Both the position numbers and the translations under genes were made by a program. The notes below the pieces were generated by a model. That model was given only the letters and a program-made list of their open reading frames with translations. It was not told the DNA's origin and did not search any database. From Hymenobacter armeniacus (GTDB taxonomy: Bacteria; Bacteroidota; Bacteroidia; Cytophagales; Hymenobacteraceae), in contig NZ_JACXAC010000006.1 in assembly GCF_014699055.1 (NCBI RefSeq), forward strand, positions 62,001 to 126,000: DNA of 64,000 nt, given 5' to 3'. Shown here piece by piece: positions 49,211 to 57,481 of the stretch (position 1 is the stretch's first letter; each line of letters begins with the position of its first letter).

Positions 49211-49881
49211 GGCCCCAAGCTAGGGTCCGGCGTTGGCCGGTAGCGGCTCAGCAGCAGGTGCACCAGCAGCACCCAGCCTACAGCGCTGCTCCAGCCGGCC
49301 AACACGTCGGAGGGGTTGTGTACGCCCAGGTACACGCGGGCCCAGCCCACGGCCAGCGCAAACAGCGGCGCCAGCCCCTGCACCCACCCGCGGGCCCGGG
49401 CCTGCCACAGCAACAGGCCCAGCGCCGTGGCCAGCGCGGCCGTATCCATGGCGTGCCCGCTGGGAAAGCTGAGGGTGGTTTCGGGTCGAATGCTGGCCCA
49501 CAGCGCGGGCCGCGGCCGGGCCACCAGCGCCTTGATAAGCTGCGTGAGCAGCATGGAGCCGCCCACCGCCAGCGCCCACTCGCCGGCGGCGCGCCAGCGG
49601 CGGCGGCGCAGCAGCGCCAGCAGCCCCAGCACCCCGGCCCCCACCATGGGCCCGGTGTTGCCCACAATGGTCAGAAATACGGCCAGGGCATCGAGCGCGG
49701 CCGTGGCGTGGCGGTGCCAAAACCAGAGCAGCGGCTCATCAAAGCCCAGATGCCCAGTGGTTAGCACCGCCCACGCCAGCGCGCCGAAGGTGGCCCAGGC
49801 CAGCAGCGCTCCAATCAGTACCCAGCGGGTGTGCCCGCGCCAGCGCCGGTTGGACGGCATCCAATACGAAGCGTTGGTCAT
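49207..49881 (-). CDS. PAP2 superfamily phosphatase
   Basis: A 224-residue membrane phosphatase with about five to six transmembrane helices. All three active-site motifs are present: 'KALVARPRP' (117-125), 'SFPSGHAMDT' (catalytic His143) and 'ARVYLGVHNPSD' (Arg182, His188, Asp192). The family dephosphorylates lipid phosphates such as undecaprenyl pyrophosphate or phosphatidic acid. The stop overlaps the start of the following lipoprotein gene by four bases, a sign of translational coupling in the ancestral operon. Start is ATG at 49881. Confidence 0.92.
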   Translation of the reverse strand: MTNASYWMPSNRRWRGHTRWVLIGALLAWATFGALAWAVLTTGHLGFDEPLLWFWHRHATAALDALAVFLTIVGNTGPMVGAGVLGLLALLRRRRWRAAGEWALAVGGSMLLTQLIKALVARPRPALWASIRPETTLSFPSGHAMDTAALATALGLLLWQARARGWVQGLAPLFALAVGWARVYLGVHNPSDVLAGWSSAVGWVLLVHLLLSRYRPTPDPSLGP

Positions 49882-49966
49882 GGGTAGGCGCTTGAATCAG
49901 CCCCGTGGGTGGGCCGCGCTGGAATGTACGGGCAGCGCGGCCGGTCGTTTGGCGGCAGGTGGCCGA

Positions 49967-50544
49967 CTAGCGGGCCAGCCGGTCGAACGTGACCTGAAAA
50001 TCGTTGCGAATGGCGTAGCTGCCCAGGTTTTGGAAGAAGGAGTGGGATTTGTACTTCACCCCGAATTGGGTGCGGTCGAGCGTGGCCGTGCCGCACAGGC
50101 GCAGGAACACCATCAGCGAAACCCAGGTATCGATGAATTCGAGCCGGTAGGTAACGGGGCGGCGCACGTACTGCCAAAAGTCGTTGCGCACGGCGTAGGG
50201 CTGGAAGCACAGCCACCAAACCAATACAGCGCCACCTGCAGGAATACTGGCTCAAAATGCAGCCAGCAGCCGGCCCGCCCCCGAAAGCCGTGGTTGACGA
50301 GGCGGCGCACCTAGAAATACAGCAGCGGCCCAAACGCCAGCGAGTAGTACATGGGCGAGAAAGACAGGTTGGCGTTTTGCCCGTACAGCCCCGACATCTG
50401 AAAAAACACGACGAGCACCCACAGCGCAATGGCCCCCATGAGCAGGGCCAGGAAGCGGTTCAACACCCGCTTGAACGGCGACGCGGCCAGCAACCCGGCC
50501 GCGAAGCACGCTTGCGCGACGACGGCACACAGCGCCACCGTCAT
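49967..50544 (-). pseudogene. Chimeric remnant: AraC-type membrane sensor N-terminus joined to a YceI C-terminus
   Basis: The first part (50544-50311) reads 'NRFLALLMGAIALWVLVVFF' and 'FSPMYYSLAFGPLLYF', typical of the multi-TM N-terminal domain of Bacteroidota AraC regulators, then hits a TAG at 50313-50311. In the same frame it continues 'VRRLVNHGFRGRAGCWLHF' to 'ALYWF' (about 50220), after which a frameshift leads to 'FQPYAVRNDFWQYVRRPVTY'. From about 50095 it becomes 'GTATLDRTQFGVKYKSHSFF' and 'YAIRNDFQVTFDRLAR', the end of a YceI-family protein. So it has a nonsense codon, a frameshift and a deletion junction between two unrelated genes. The HTH domain is missing. Confidence 0.68.
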
Positions 50545-50637
50545 GAAGGAAATTGGGACTTGCAGGGGCCTCAGCGCCCATCGGCTGCCGCAAAAATGCG
50601 GCCCGGTGGGCTTTCCCGGTTTGTCTTACTTTGCGGC

Positions 50638-52113
50638 ATGAGAATTCCCATTGCTTTCCGCGCCTGGGGCGCCCTGGCGGGGCTGCTGGTTGCGCTCGGG
50701 GCCTGCCAGTCGGGCCCCGGCGCGGGCACTGAACAACAGGCCGCCGTCCCGCCGGCCGCGGCCGTGCCCGACGCAGCGGCGTTCCGCGTGCGGCACTCGG
50801 CCTGGGCCGCCACGGCCAGCCTTTACCAGATAAATGTGCGCCAGTTCACCCCCGAAGGCACCTTGCGGGCGGCGGAGGCGCACCTGCCGCGCCTGCAACG
50901 CATGGGGGTGGGCATTGTGTGGCTCATGCCCATCAATCCCATCGGCCGGAGCCACCGCAAGGGCGCGCTGGGCAGCGCCTACTCGGTGCGCGACTACCGC
51001 GCCGTGAACCCCGACCTCGGCACGCTGGCCGACCTGCAGCATTTTGTGGGCACGGCGCACCAGTTGGGCCTGCACGTCATTCTCGATTGGGTGGCCAACC
51101 ACACGGCCTGGGACAGCAACCTCACCACCGAGCACCCCGAGTGGTACACCCGCGACGCCAAGGGCAACTTCCGCCCGCCGGTGGCTGACTGGCAGGACGT
51201 CATCGACCTCGACTACCGCCAGCCCGCCCTGCGCCGCTACATGACCGAAAGCATGGCCTACTGGGTGAAAACCGCCGACCTCGACGGCTTTCGCTGCGAC
51301 GTGGCCGGGCTGGTGCCCACCGACTTTTGGAACGACACGCGGCGCGAGCTGGAAAAGACAAAACCGGTCTTTATGCTGGCCGAGTGGGACGAGCTGTTTC
51401 CGCCCACGTTCATTTCGCGGCGGGAATTCGACCCCCACACCCGCCTGCTCGAGCAAGCGTTTGATGCCACCTACGCCCTCAGCCTGCACGGCCTGCTCGA
51501 CAGCGTGGGCCGCGGCCAGAAACCCACCGCCGAACTGGCCCGCTACTGGGCCGCCGAGCGCCGCACCTACCCGCCCGGCGTGGGCCTGATGACCTTCACC
51601 AGCACCCACGACATCAACGCCTGGGACGGCAGCGAGTACGAGCGCCTCGGGCCCAACGCCGTGCCCGAAGCAGTGCTGGCCATGCTTTGGCCCGGCATCC
51701 CGATGCTCTACAACGGCCAGGAGTCGGCCCTGAAAAAGCGCCTGCGCTTCTTCGACAAAGACACCATTTCGTGGAACGGCTACCCGCTGCAGGGCTTCTA
51801 TACCACGCTGCTGCAACTGAAGAAGCGGCACCCGGCCCTGCGCAATTTCGACGCGGCCTCTCGCTTCCGGCTGCTGCCCAGCCCGGCTTCCACCGTCCTG
51901 TTCGAGCGGCGCAAAGCACTGGACGGCATTGTGGTAGCCGTGAATTTGAGCAACAAGCCGCAACGGGTGACATTGCCAGCCACGCCCGATTCGCTGGGCT
52001 GGCGCTACGCGGCTGTGTTTGACGGCCGCGCGCCTTCGGTTTCCCAACAAAACCGCACCGCTGCCCTCCCCCCGCACGGCTACCAGGTATGGGAACAAAT
52101 TGCCCTGAAGTGA
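50638..52113 (+). CDS. GH13 alpha-amylase family lipoprotein
   Basis: A 491-residue enzyme. MRIPIAFRAWGALAGLLVAL ends in lipobox LGAC, so it is a probable lipoprotein. After a 20-residue Ala/Pro linker the GH13 barrel starts ('ASLYQINVRQFTPEGTLRAA'). Blocks: 'ILDWVANHTAWDS', 'DLDGFRCDVAGLVP' (nucleophile Asp), 'VFMLAEWDEL' (acid Glu), 'FTSTHDINAWDG' (stabiliser Asp). The short barrel without an N-terminal domain matches alpha-amylases or alpha-glucosidases that act on maltodextrins at the outer membrane. TACTTTG lies exactly 4 nt before the ATG. It lies downstream of two decayed genes. Confidence 0.92.
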   Translation: MRIPIAFRAWGALAGLLVALGACQSGPGAGTEQQAAVPPAAAVPDAAAFRVRHSAWAATASLYQINVRQFTPEGTLRAAEAHLPRLQRMGVGIVWLMPINPIGRSHRKGALGSAYSVRDYRAVNPDLGTLADLQHFVGTAHQLGLHVILDWVANHTAWDSNLTTEHPEWYTRDAKGNFRPPVADWQDVIDLDYRQPALRRYMTESMAYWVKTADLDGFRCDVAGLVPTDFWNDTRRELEKTKPVFMLAEWDELFPPTFISRREFDPHTRLLEQAFDATYALSLHGLLDSVGRGQKPTAELARYWAAERRTYPPGVGLMTFTSTHDINAWDGSEYERLGPNAVPEAVLAMLWPGIPMLYNGQESALKKRLRFFDKDTISWNGYPLQGFYTTLLQLKKRHPALRNFDAASRFRLLPSPASTVLFERRKALDGIVVAVNLSNKPQRVTLPATPDSLGWRYAAVFDGRAPSVSQQNRTAALPPHGYQVWEQIALK

Positions 52114-52148
52114 GTAAGTGTCTGTGACACTATTCGCTTCTGTAGTCC

Positions 52149-52865
52149 ATGCCCCTGCTCGCCGAAACCATTACGCCTTTCGATTGGCAGCGCCTGCTGT
52201 GGTCGGCCGATGCGCCGCCGGCGTTTCTGTTTGAAGTGGCCTTCCGCTGCGTGTTCACCTACCTGCTCACGCTGGCGGCCTTGCGCATCACGGGGCGGCG
52301 CGGGGTGCGGCAGCTGTCGCTGTTTGAACTGAGCATCATTTTGGCGCTGGGCTCGGCGGCGGGCGACGCCATGTTTTACCACGACGTGGCCTTGGCGCAC
52401 ATTGCGGTGGTGTTTGGGGTGGTGATGCTGCTCTACATCCTGTTCAACCGCCTCACCGAGCACTTCCCGCGCTTCAGCGACTGGCTGGAGGGCAAGCCGG
52501 TCCGGCTCGTCGCCGACGGCGCCATCGTGGACCGCGCCCTGCGCAACCAGAACCTGACGCACAAGGAGCTGTTTGGCGAGCTCCGCCAGCTGCAGGTGGA
52601 GCACCTGGGCCAGGTGCGGCTGGCCTACATCGAAGCCACCGGCCAGGTGAGCGCCTATTTCTACCCCGACGACGAGGTGCGCCCCGGCCTGCCCATTCTG
52701 CCCGAGGACCGGGAAAAGGCAATCAGCCTCATCGAGCAAGAGGGCGCGTATGCCTGCACCGAGTGCGGCAAAGTGGAAACCCTGACGCCCCGGCCCGCTC
52801 ATGCCTGTACCGTGTGCCGGTGCAGCAAGTGGCTGCCCGCCAGCACGGCCCGGCGCGTGGCGTAG
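52149..52865 (+). CDS. DUF421 (YetF-like) membrane protein with cysteine-rich C-terminal tail
   Basis: A 238-residue protein. Three transmembrane helices (residues about 27-45, 55-75 and 80-100) and 'RQLSLFELSIILALGSAAGD' identify the DUF421/YetF family, followed by the conserved soluble domain 'GKPVRLVADGAIVDRALRNQ' and 'NLTHKELFGELRQLQ'. Residues 203-225 contain Cys203-x2-Cys206 and Cys220-x2-Cys223 (CTEC...CTVC) plus Cys225, which may bind zinc as a ribbon. That tail is not part of the standard domain. It starts 36 nt after the amylase gene. Confidence 0.88.
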   Translation: MPLLAETITPFDWQRLLWSADAPPAFLFEVAFRCVFTYLLTLAALRITGRRGVRQLSLFELSIILALGSAAGDAMFYHDVALAHIAVVFGVVMLLYILFNRLTEHFPRFSDWLEGKPVRLVADGAIVDRALRNQNLTHKELFGELRQLQVEHLGQVRLAYIEATGQVSAYFYPDDEVRPGLPILPEDREKAISLIEQEGAYACTECGKVETLTPRPAHACTVCRCSKWLPASTARRVA

Positions 52866-53006
52866 GCGCCATGTATTTGCACCGGGGCTCAGCCACCGCC
52901 GGGCGGCGGGGCTACATTTACAGCGCCCGGCCACGGGCTTACGGAGCTGCCCCGGGCAACTTTGTGGGCCAAGCAGTGTCTTGCCGCTGCTCCATTTTCT
53001 TCGCTT

Positions 53007-53222
53007 ATGAAAAACCTACTCTACAGCGCATTGCTCCTGCTGCCGGGCCTGGCGCAGGCCCAAACCGCGAGCCTCGTGGTAAAAGGCACGGTGAACCCGA
53101 AAGCCAACGTGGCCAAGGCCTACCTCAGCTACCCCGTCAACAAAGTCAGGACCACGGACTCGGCGGCGGTGAAAAACGGCCGTTTCAGCACCCTCAGCAA
53201 GCTGCTGAACAGAGTAAACTAA
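53007..53222 (+). pseudogene. Truncated DUF4369 thioredoxin-like protein, 71 codons
   Basis: The ATG at 53007 starts a signal peptide (MKNLLYSALLLLPGLAQA) followed by 'TASLVVKGTVNPKANVAKAY', 'LSYPVNKVRTTDSAAVKNGR' and 'FSTLSKLLNRVN', then a stop. This is the start of the DUF4369 domain found at the N-terminus of periplasmic TlpA/AhpC-like redox proteins of about 350-380 residues in Bacteroidota. The thioredoxin part is absent. I call it a stub left by deletion; a small functional protein is less likely. Confidence 0.6.
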
Positions 53223-53316
53223 GGCGTTTGCGCCGCCGATAATCGTGCCGCATGCCGGGGCTGCCTCCTGCCGGAAGCGGTGCGGGCTTGCGGCTTTTTT
53301 TCTTGTCAACATCTTT

Positions 53317-53787
53317 ATGGACACTGCTTTTTCGCAACAATACGAGCTGGTTCGGGGGGCCCGCGGGGCGCTGCTGGAGTATTGCGCCACGATAGACCCG
53401 GCGCATGTGGTGGCGCCCCTGCCGGAGTTCAATCACAGCAGCATTCGCGACCTGCTGGTGCACGTGGCAGCTTGCTACGCTTTCTGGCTGGGCCAGGCAG
53501 ACCTGCCGCGCCTAACGGTGCCCGATGCGGTGCCCGACGTGGCGGCGCTGCGCCGCCTTTTTGCCGAGGTCGACCGGTTGGTGGAGGCCTTTTTGCGGCA
53601 GTATGCGGGCCGTTGGCTGGTGCCCATGGCGGTGGCGGTGCCGCGCCAGCCCGCGCCCCTGCCCTTTTCGCCGCTGCAGTTGTTCACGCACGTCATCACC
53701 CACGAGTTTCACCACAAAGGCCAGGTCTTGAGCATGAGCCGGCAGCTGGGCTACGTTCCCGTCGACACCGACGCCATCCGCACCTGA
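53317..53787 (+). CDS. DinB family protein
   Basis: A 156-residue helical protein of the DinB/YfiT superfamily. Metal ligand candidates follow the family triad: His49 in 'LLVHVAACYAFWLGQ', His129 and His133 in 'HVITHEFHHKGQVLSMSRQL'. The start at 53317 places the first helix ('YELVRGARGALLEYCATIDP') correctly; a longer frame adds 24 odd residues. Members are thiol-dependent transferases or damage-inducible proteins, with low functional certainty. It is flanked by the DUF4369 stub and an aldo/keto reductase on the same strand. Confidence 0.86.
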   Translation: MDTAFSQQYELVRGARGALLEYCATIDPAHVVAPLPEFNHSSIRDLLVHVAACYAFWLGQADLPRLTVPDAVPDVAALRRLFAEVDRLVEAFLRQYAGRWLVPMAVAVPRQPAPLPFSPLQLFTHVITHEFHHKGQVLSMSRQLGYVPVDTDAIRT

Positions 53788-53862
53788 GCCGTGCGCGCCG
53801 GAGGCTAACCTTCGGCGCCATTTTTCGGTTAGTGCACCTCATGCCAACCCTGTTTTTTCGCT

Positions 53863-54825
53863 ATGCAAACCCGTGAACTGGGCCGCTCCGGCCTGTCTAT
53901 TTCGCCGCTCATGCTGGGCGGCAACGTCTTTGGCTGGACCATTGACGAGGCCACTTCCTTTGCCGTCCTCGACGCTTTTGTGGCCAACGGCGGCAACGCC
54001 ATCGACACCGCCGACGGCTACTCGGTGTGGGTGCCGGGCCACGTGGGCGGCGAGTCCGAAACCATCATCGGCAGGTGGTTGCAGCGCCGCGGCCGGCGCG
54101 ACGACGTCATCATCGCCACCAAAGTGGGCTGGGAAGTGAACGCCGACCACAAGGGCCTGAAAAAGGACTACATCCTGCGCGCCGTGGAAGGCTCGCTCAA
54201 GCGCCTCGGCACCGACTACATCGACCTCTACCAGTCGCACAAAGACGACCCCACCACGCCCGTGGAGGAAACCCTGGAAGCCTATGCGCAACTGGTGAAG
54301 GCGGGCAAGGTGCGCGCCATTGGCGCCTCCAACTTCACCAATGAACGCCTGCGCGAGTCGCTGGCCGCCAGCCAGCAGCACGGCTTCCCGCGCTACGAGA
54401 CGCTGCAAAACCTCTACAACCTCTACGACCGCGAGGACTTCGAAAAGAACCTGGCCCCGCTCCTGCTCGAAGAAAACATCGGCGCCATTCCGTACTACGG
54501 CCTGGCCGCCGGCTTCCTCACCGGCAAGTACCGCTCCGAGGCCGACCTGCAGAAGAGCCCGCGCGGCGGCGGGGTGGGCCAGAAATACCTGAATGAAAAG
54601 GGACTGGGCATCCTCAAAGCCCTCGATGCGGTGGCCGACCGGCAATCGGCCACGCCCGCCCAGGTGGCCCTGGCCTGGCTGATGCAGACGCCCGCCGTGG
54701 CCGCGCCCATTGCCAGCGCCACCAGCGTGGGCCAGGTCACGGAGCTGCTCGAAGCCACCGAGCTGCGCCTCACGGCCGAGGACGTGCAGACGCTGGAGCA
54801 GGCCCAGCCGGTGAAGGCTGCCTAA
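53863..54825 (+). CDS. Aldo/keto reductase
   Basis: A 320-residue TIM-barrel enzyme. The catalytic tetrad is visible: Asp48 and Tyr53 in 'NAIDTADGYSVW', Lys87 in 'IATKVGWEV', His126 in 'LYQSHKDDPTTP'. The NADPH-site blocks are 'AIGASNFTNERLRE' and 'PIASATSVGQVTELLEATEL'. This matches AKRs of the YajO/Tas group with a general reductase role on carbonyls. The N-terminus 'MQTRELGRSGLSISPLMLG' is the standard family start. A perfect palindrome follows 10 nt after the stop. Confidence 0.93.
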   Translation: MQTRELGRSGLSISPLMLGGNVFGWTIDEATSFAVLDAFVANGGNAIDTADGYSVWVPGHVGGESETIIGRWLQRRGRRDDVIIATKVGWEVNADHKGLKKDYILRAVEGSLKRLGTDYIDLYQSHKDDPTTPVEETLEAYAQLVKAGKVRAIGASNFTNERLRESLAASQQHGFPRYETLQNLYNLYDREDFEKNLAPLLLEENIGAIPYYGLAAGFLTGKYRSEADLQKSPRGGGVGQKYLNEKGLGILKALDAVADRQSATPAQVALAWLMQTPAVAAPIASATSVGQVTELLEATELRLTAEDVQTLEQAQPVKAA

Positions 54826-54835
54826 TTTGAACACC

Positions 54836-54863
54836 GTAGAGACGCAACATGTTGCGTCTCTAC
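54836..54863. repeat. Perfect 28-bp palindrome
   Basis: GTAGAGACGCAACA and its exact complement TGTTGCGTCTCTAC, 28 nt with no loop. Its left end GTAGAG-GCG-like arms resemble the palindrome at 18703. It sits between the aldo/keto reductase and the MDR gene and is only 19 nt from the ATG of the latter. Confidence 0.7.
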
Positions 54864-54882
54864 TCCTCTCTCACCAATCTTT

Positions 54883-55911
54883 ATGACGTACACCAACAAG
54901 CGCGTGAAGCTGGCTTCGCGCCCCGTCGGGCTGCCGCAGACGGCCAACTTAGACCTCGACGAGGTGGAAGTGCCGGCCCTCACCGACGGCCAGGCGCTCA
55001 TCAAAATTAGCTTTATTTCCCTCGACCCCGCCATGCGCGGCTGGATGAACGCGGGCCGTTCCTATATCAAGCCCATCGAGGTTGGTGAGGTGTTTCGGGC
55101 GGGCACGGCGGGCCAGGTGGTGGAATCGAAAAACCCCGCTTTTGCGGTGGGCGACTACGTGACCGGCAACCTCGGCGTGCAGCAATACGCCGTGGTGGGC
55201 CCCGGCGCCACCGACCCGCGCAGCCCCGAATACCTGGTGAAAGTGGATACCAGCCTGGCGCCGCTCGAAGCCTACCTGGCCACGCTGGGCATGCCCGGCC
55301 TGACGGCCTACTTCGGCCTGCTCGACACTGGCCAGCCCCAGCCCGGCGACACCGTGGTGGTGAGCGGCGCGGCCGGCGCCGTGGGCAGCGTGGTGGGCCA
55401 GATTGCCAAGCTGAAAGGCTGCCGGGTGGTGGGCATCGTGGGCGACCAGGCCAAGGCCGACTACTGCCTGAACGTGCTGGGCTTCGATGCCTGCGTGAAC
55501 TACAAAACCGAAAACGTACGCTCCGGCCTACGCGCGGCCTGTCCCCAGGGCATCGACGTGTATTTCGACAACGTGGGCGGCGAAATCCTCGATTTTGTGC
55601 TGGAGCAAATCCGCTTCAAGGCCCGCATCGTCATTTGCGGGGCCATTTCGCAATACAACAACACCACGCCCGTGAAGGGCCCCAGCAACTACCTTTCGCT
55701 CCTCGTGAACCGGGCCCGCATGGAGGGCATCGTGGTGTTCGACAACGCCGCCAACTACGCGGCCGCGGCCCGCGAAATGGCCGGCTGGCTCCGGGAAGGC
55801 AAGCTGCACATGCCCAAAGTGCAGGTAGAGCACGGCATCGAAAACTTCCTGCCCGCGCTGCTGAAGTTGTTTTCGGGCGAGAACTTCGGCAAGCTGGTGC
55901 TGGCGCCGTAG
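54883..55911 (+). CDS. NADP-dependent oxidoreductase, MDR superfamily (PTGR/curA-like)
   Basis: A 342-residue zinc-free medium-chain dehydrogenase/reductase. 'YTNKRVKLASRPVGLPQTAN' opens the protein, as in leukotriene B4 12-hydroxydehydrogenase and CurA-like reductases. The Rossmann fold has 'VVVSGAAGAVGSVVGQIAKL', and 'VGIVGDQAKADYCLNVLGFD' and 'GIDVYFDNVGGEILD' follow. The enzyme reduces carbon-carbon double bonds next to a carbonyl with NADPH. Next to the aldo/keto reductase, it suggests detoxification of reactive carbonyls. A strong terminator follows. Confidence 0.93.
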   Translation: MTYTNKRVKLASRPVGLPQTANLDLDEVEVPALTDGQALIKISFISLDPAMRGWMNAGRSYIKPIEVGEVFRAGTAGQVVESKNPAFAVGDYVTGNLGVQQYAVVGPGATDPRSPEYLVKVDTSLAPLEAYLATLGMPGLTAYFGLLDTGQPQPGDTVVVSGAAGAVGSVVGQIAKLKGCRVVGIVGDQAKADYCLNVLGFDACVNYKTENVRSGLRAACPQGIDVYFDNVGGEILDFVLEQIRFKARIVICGAISQYNNTTPVKGPSNYLSLLVNRARMEGIVVFDNAANYAAAAREMAGWLREGKLHMPKVQVEHGIENFLPALLKLFSGENFGKLVLAP

Positions 55912-55937
55912 CCCGTTTTCTTCCTTCGTCGCCATCA

Positions 55938-55977
55938 GAAAGGCCGCGCAAACTCAGTTGTTTGCGCGGCCTTTTTT
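55938..55977. terminator. Bidirectional intrinsic terminator
   Basis: AAAGGCCGCGCAAAC-TCAGTT-GTTTGCGCGGCCTTTTTT is a perfect stem with A and T runs, between the convergent MDR gene (plus) and the SnoaL-like gene (minus). Confidence 0.9.
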
Positions 55978-55992
55978 ACGCTTTGCGGCAGG

Positions 55993-56511
55993 CTATTTTT
56001 TGGCGGCGAGGGCGGGGTCGTTGGCGGCGGCACGGGCGTCGACCACGGTGTTGTGGCCGGCGGTGAGCAGCCATTTGCCCTGCTTCTTCACCATTATTAG
56101 GCTGAGCAGGTTCTGGTCGTCGCCCATTTTGTTGGTGCCGCGGTTCACGCCGTCGGGCGGGTAGAAGGCGCCTACTTCGTAGTACACGTTCACGAGGGCC
56201 ACCTCCGGGGTGATGGCGCGCATGGCCACCTTGCCTTGCTTGAAAGGCACGCTTTTGAAAATGGAGTCGAAAATCTGCTGGTGGGCCAGTTGCACCTGCG
56301 GCCGGCCCTGCCACCACATGCCCACGATGTTGACCCAGCTCACGTCGGGGGTGGTGTAGGCGGCCATATCGGCAAACTTGTGGTCGGTGTAGTTGGCGTC
56401 CACGCGGCGCAACACCTGGCGGATGGCGGCCTCGTCGGCGGCGGGCAGCTGTTGGGCGAAGGCGGCGGCGGTGCCCAGGCACAGGGCCAGGCTCAGGAAG
56501 AAGGTTTTCAT
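55993..56511 (-). CDS. SgcJ/EcaC-type SnoaL-like exported protein
   Basis: A 172-residue protein with a signal peptide (MKTFFLSLALCLGTAAAFA). ATG 56511 is chosen for it. The mature part is an NTF2-like fold: 'DEAAIRQVLRRVDANYTDHK' and 'FADMAAYTTPDVSWVNIVGM' then 'GKWLLTAGHNTVVD'. The family name comes from antibiotic genes, but most exported Bacteroidota members bind small ligands with unknown chemistry. It converges with the MDR gene and is downstream of the AraC regulator gene (72 nt), so it may be in the same unit. Confidence 0.82.
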   Translation of the reverse strand: MKTFFLSLALCLGTAAAFAQQLPAADEAAIRQVLRRVDANYTDHKFADMAAYTTPDVSWVNIVGMWWQGRPQVQLAHQQIFDSIFKSVPFKQGKVAMRAITPEVALVNVYYEVGAFYPPDGVNRGTNKMGDDQNLLSLIMVKKQGKWLLTAGHNTVVDARAAANDPALAAKK

Positions 56512-56583
56512 GGGGTTGAAGTGGTTGGTTCGACAGCAAAGCTCTCGGCCAACGGCCCCGCCCCGGTAGTAAAAAACCGACAT

Positions 56584-57429
56584 TTACGCTGGGTACAGCA
56601 CCGGGCTGCCCACCACCTGGGTGTGGGCCAGCTCGGCGGCCAGCAGCTGCGGCGGCGTCACGCCGGCAAACGCTTTGAAGTCGCGCACCAGGTGGCGGTA
56701 GTCGTAGTAGCCGGCGCGCACGGCCACGGCCAGCCAGTCCAGCTCAGGCCGCCGCTCTTTGAGCCGAAACGCCCGGTCGAAGCGCACGATGCGAGCGTAG
56801 AGCTTGGGCGACATGCCCACGCGCTCCACAAAGCCGCGCTCGAACTGCCGCGGGCTCAGGCAGGCCTCGGCGGCCAGGTGCTCGAGCGAGGCCGTGGTGC
56901 GGCCGGTGGGCAGCAGCGCCGGCAGCAGGCGGTCGAGGGGGCGCTCGGCGCGGGGGCGCAGGCGGCCCAGCATGCCCAGCAGGTAGCTTTCGAGCACAGC
57001 CAGCATGGCGGCGTAGTCGGTGGTTTCGGCCAGCCGGCTTTCCACCTCGGCCACGCCGGGCCCGAGCAGCGCGCGGCTGTCGATGGAGAAGTCAAACAGC
57101 TCCTTCACCGGCACGTCCAGCAGCCGGTGCAGCCCGCCGGGCCAGAACGCGGCGCACACCATGAGGTGGTCGGGCGGAAACCGCAAATCGACCCGCGACA
57201 CCTGCGGCCCCACCACGATGCTGCGCGGCGACGGAATTTCGCGCCCCTGCCCGTAATGAAAGGTGTTCATGGCCTCGCGCGGGTAGAAATACAGCCACTG
57301 CTGCGGCGCCGGCGGCATGGGCTTCACGGCTTGCGCCGGGCTGATGCCGTGGTAGCGCATGTGCACCAGCATGTAGTACTGCACAAAAGGCCGCAGCGGC
57401 GGGGCCGGCTGTTGGAAGCGCAAAACCAT
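56584..57429 (-). CDS. AraC family transcriptional regulator with DUF6597-like sensor domain
   Basis: A 281-residue soluble regulator. The ATG at 57429 places 'FQQPAPPLRPFVQYYMLVHM' at the start, a DUF6597 sensory-domain hallmark; the upstream 41 codons cover a low-complexity repeat region. Residues 185-275 carry two helix-turn-helix motifs: 'TASLEHLAAEACLSPRQFER' and 'WLAVAVRAGYYDYRHLVRDF'. It should control nearby genes on binding a small molecule; the SnoaL-like gene after it is a possible target. A composite inverted repeat occupies the upstream gap. Confidence 0.9.
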   Translation of the reverse strand: MVLRFQQPAPPLRPFVQYYMLVHMRYHGISPAQAVKPMPPAPQQWLYFYPREAMNTFHYGQGREIPSPRSIVVGPQVSRVDLRFPPDHLMVCAAFWPGGLHRLLDVPVKELFDFSIDSRALLGPGVAEVESRLAETTDYAAMLAVLESYLLGMLGRLRPRAERPLDRLLPALLPTGRTTASLEHLAAEACLSPRQFERGFVERVGMSPKLYARIVRFDRAFRLKERRPELDWLAVAVRAGYYDYRHLVRDFKAFAGVTPPQLLAAELAHTQVVGSPVLYPA

Positions 57430-57481
57430 GAGACCAGCAGGAAAGGTGCTGGGTGAATATAGTGGTTTGACTGGGTTTGGC

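Noticed and set aside
52117..52131. Hairpin AGTGTC-TGT-GACACT after the amylase gene as a terminator
   Set aside because: Only a 6-bp stem and no T-run, and the DUF421 gene follows at once, so it is more likely read through.
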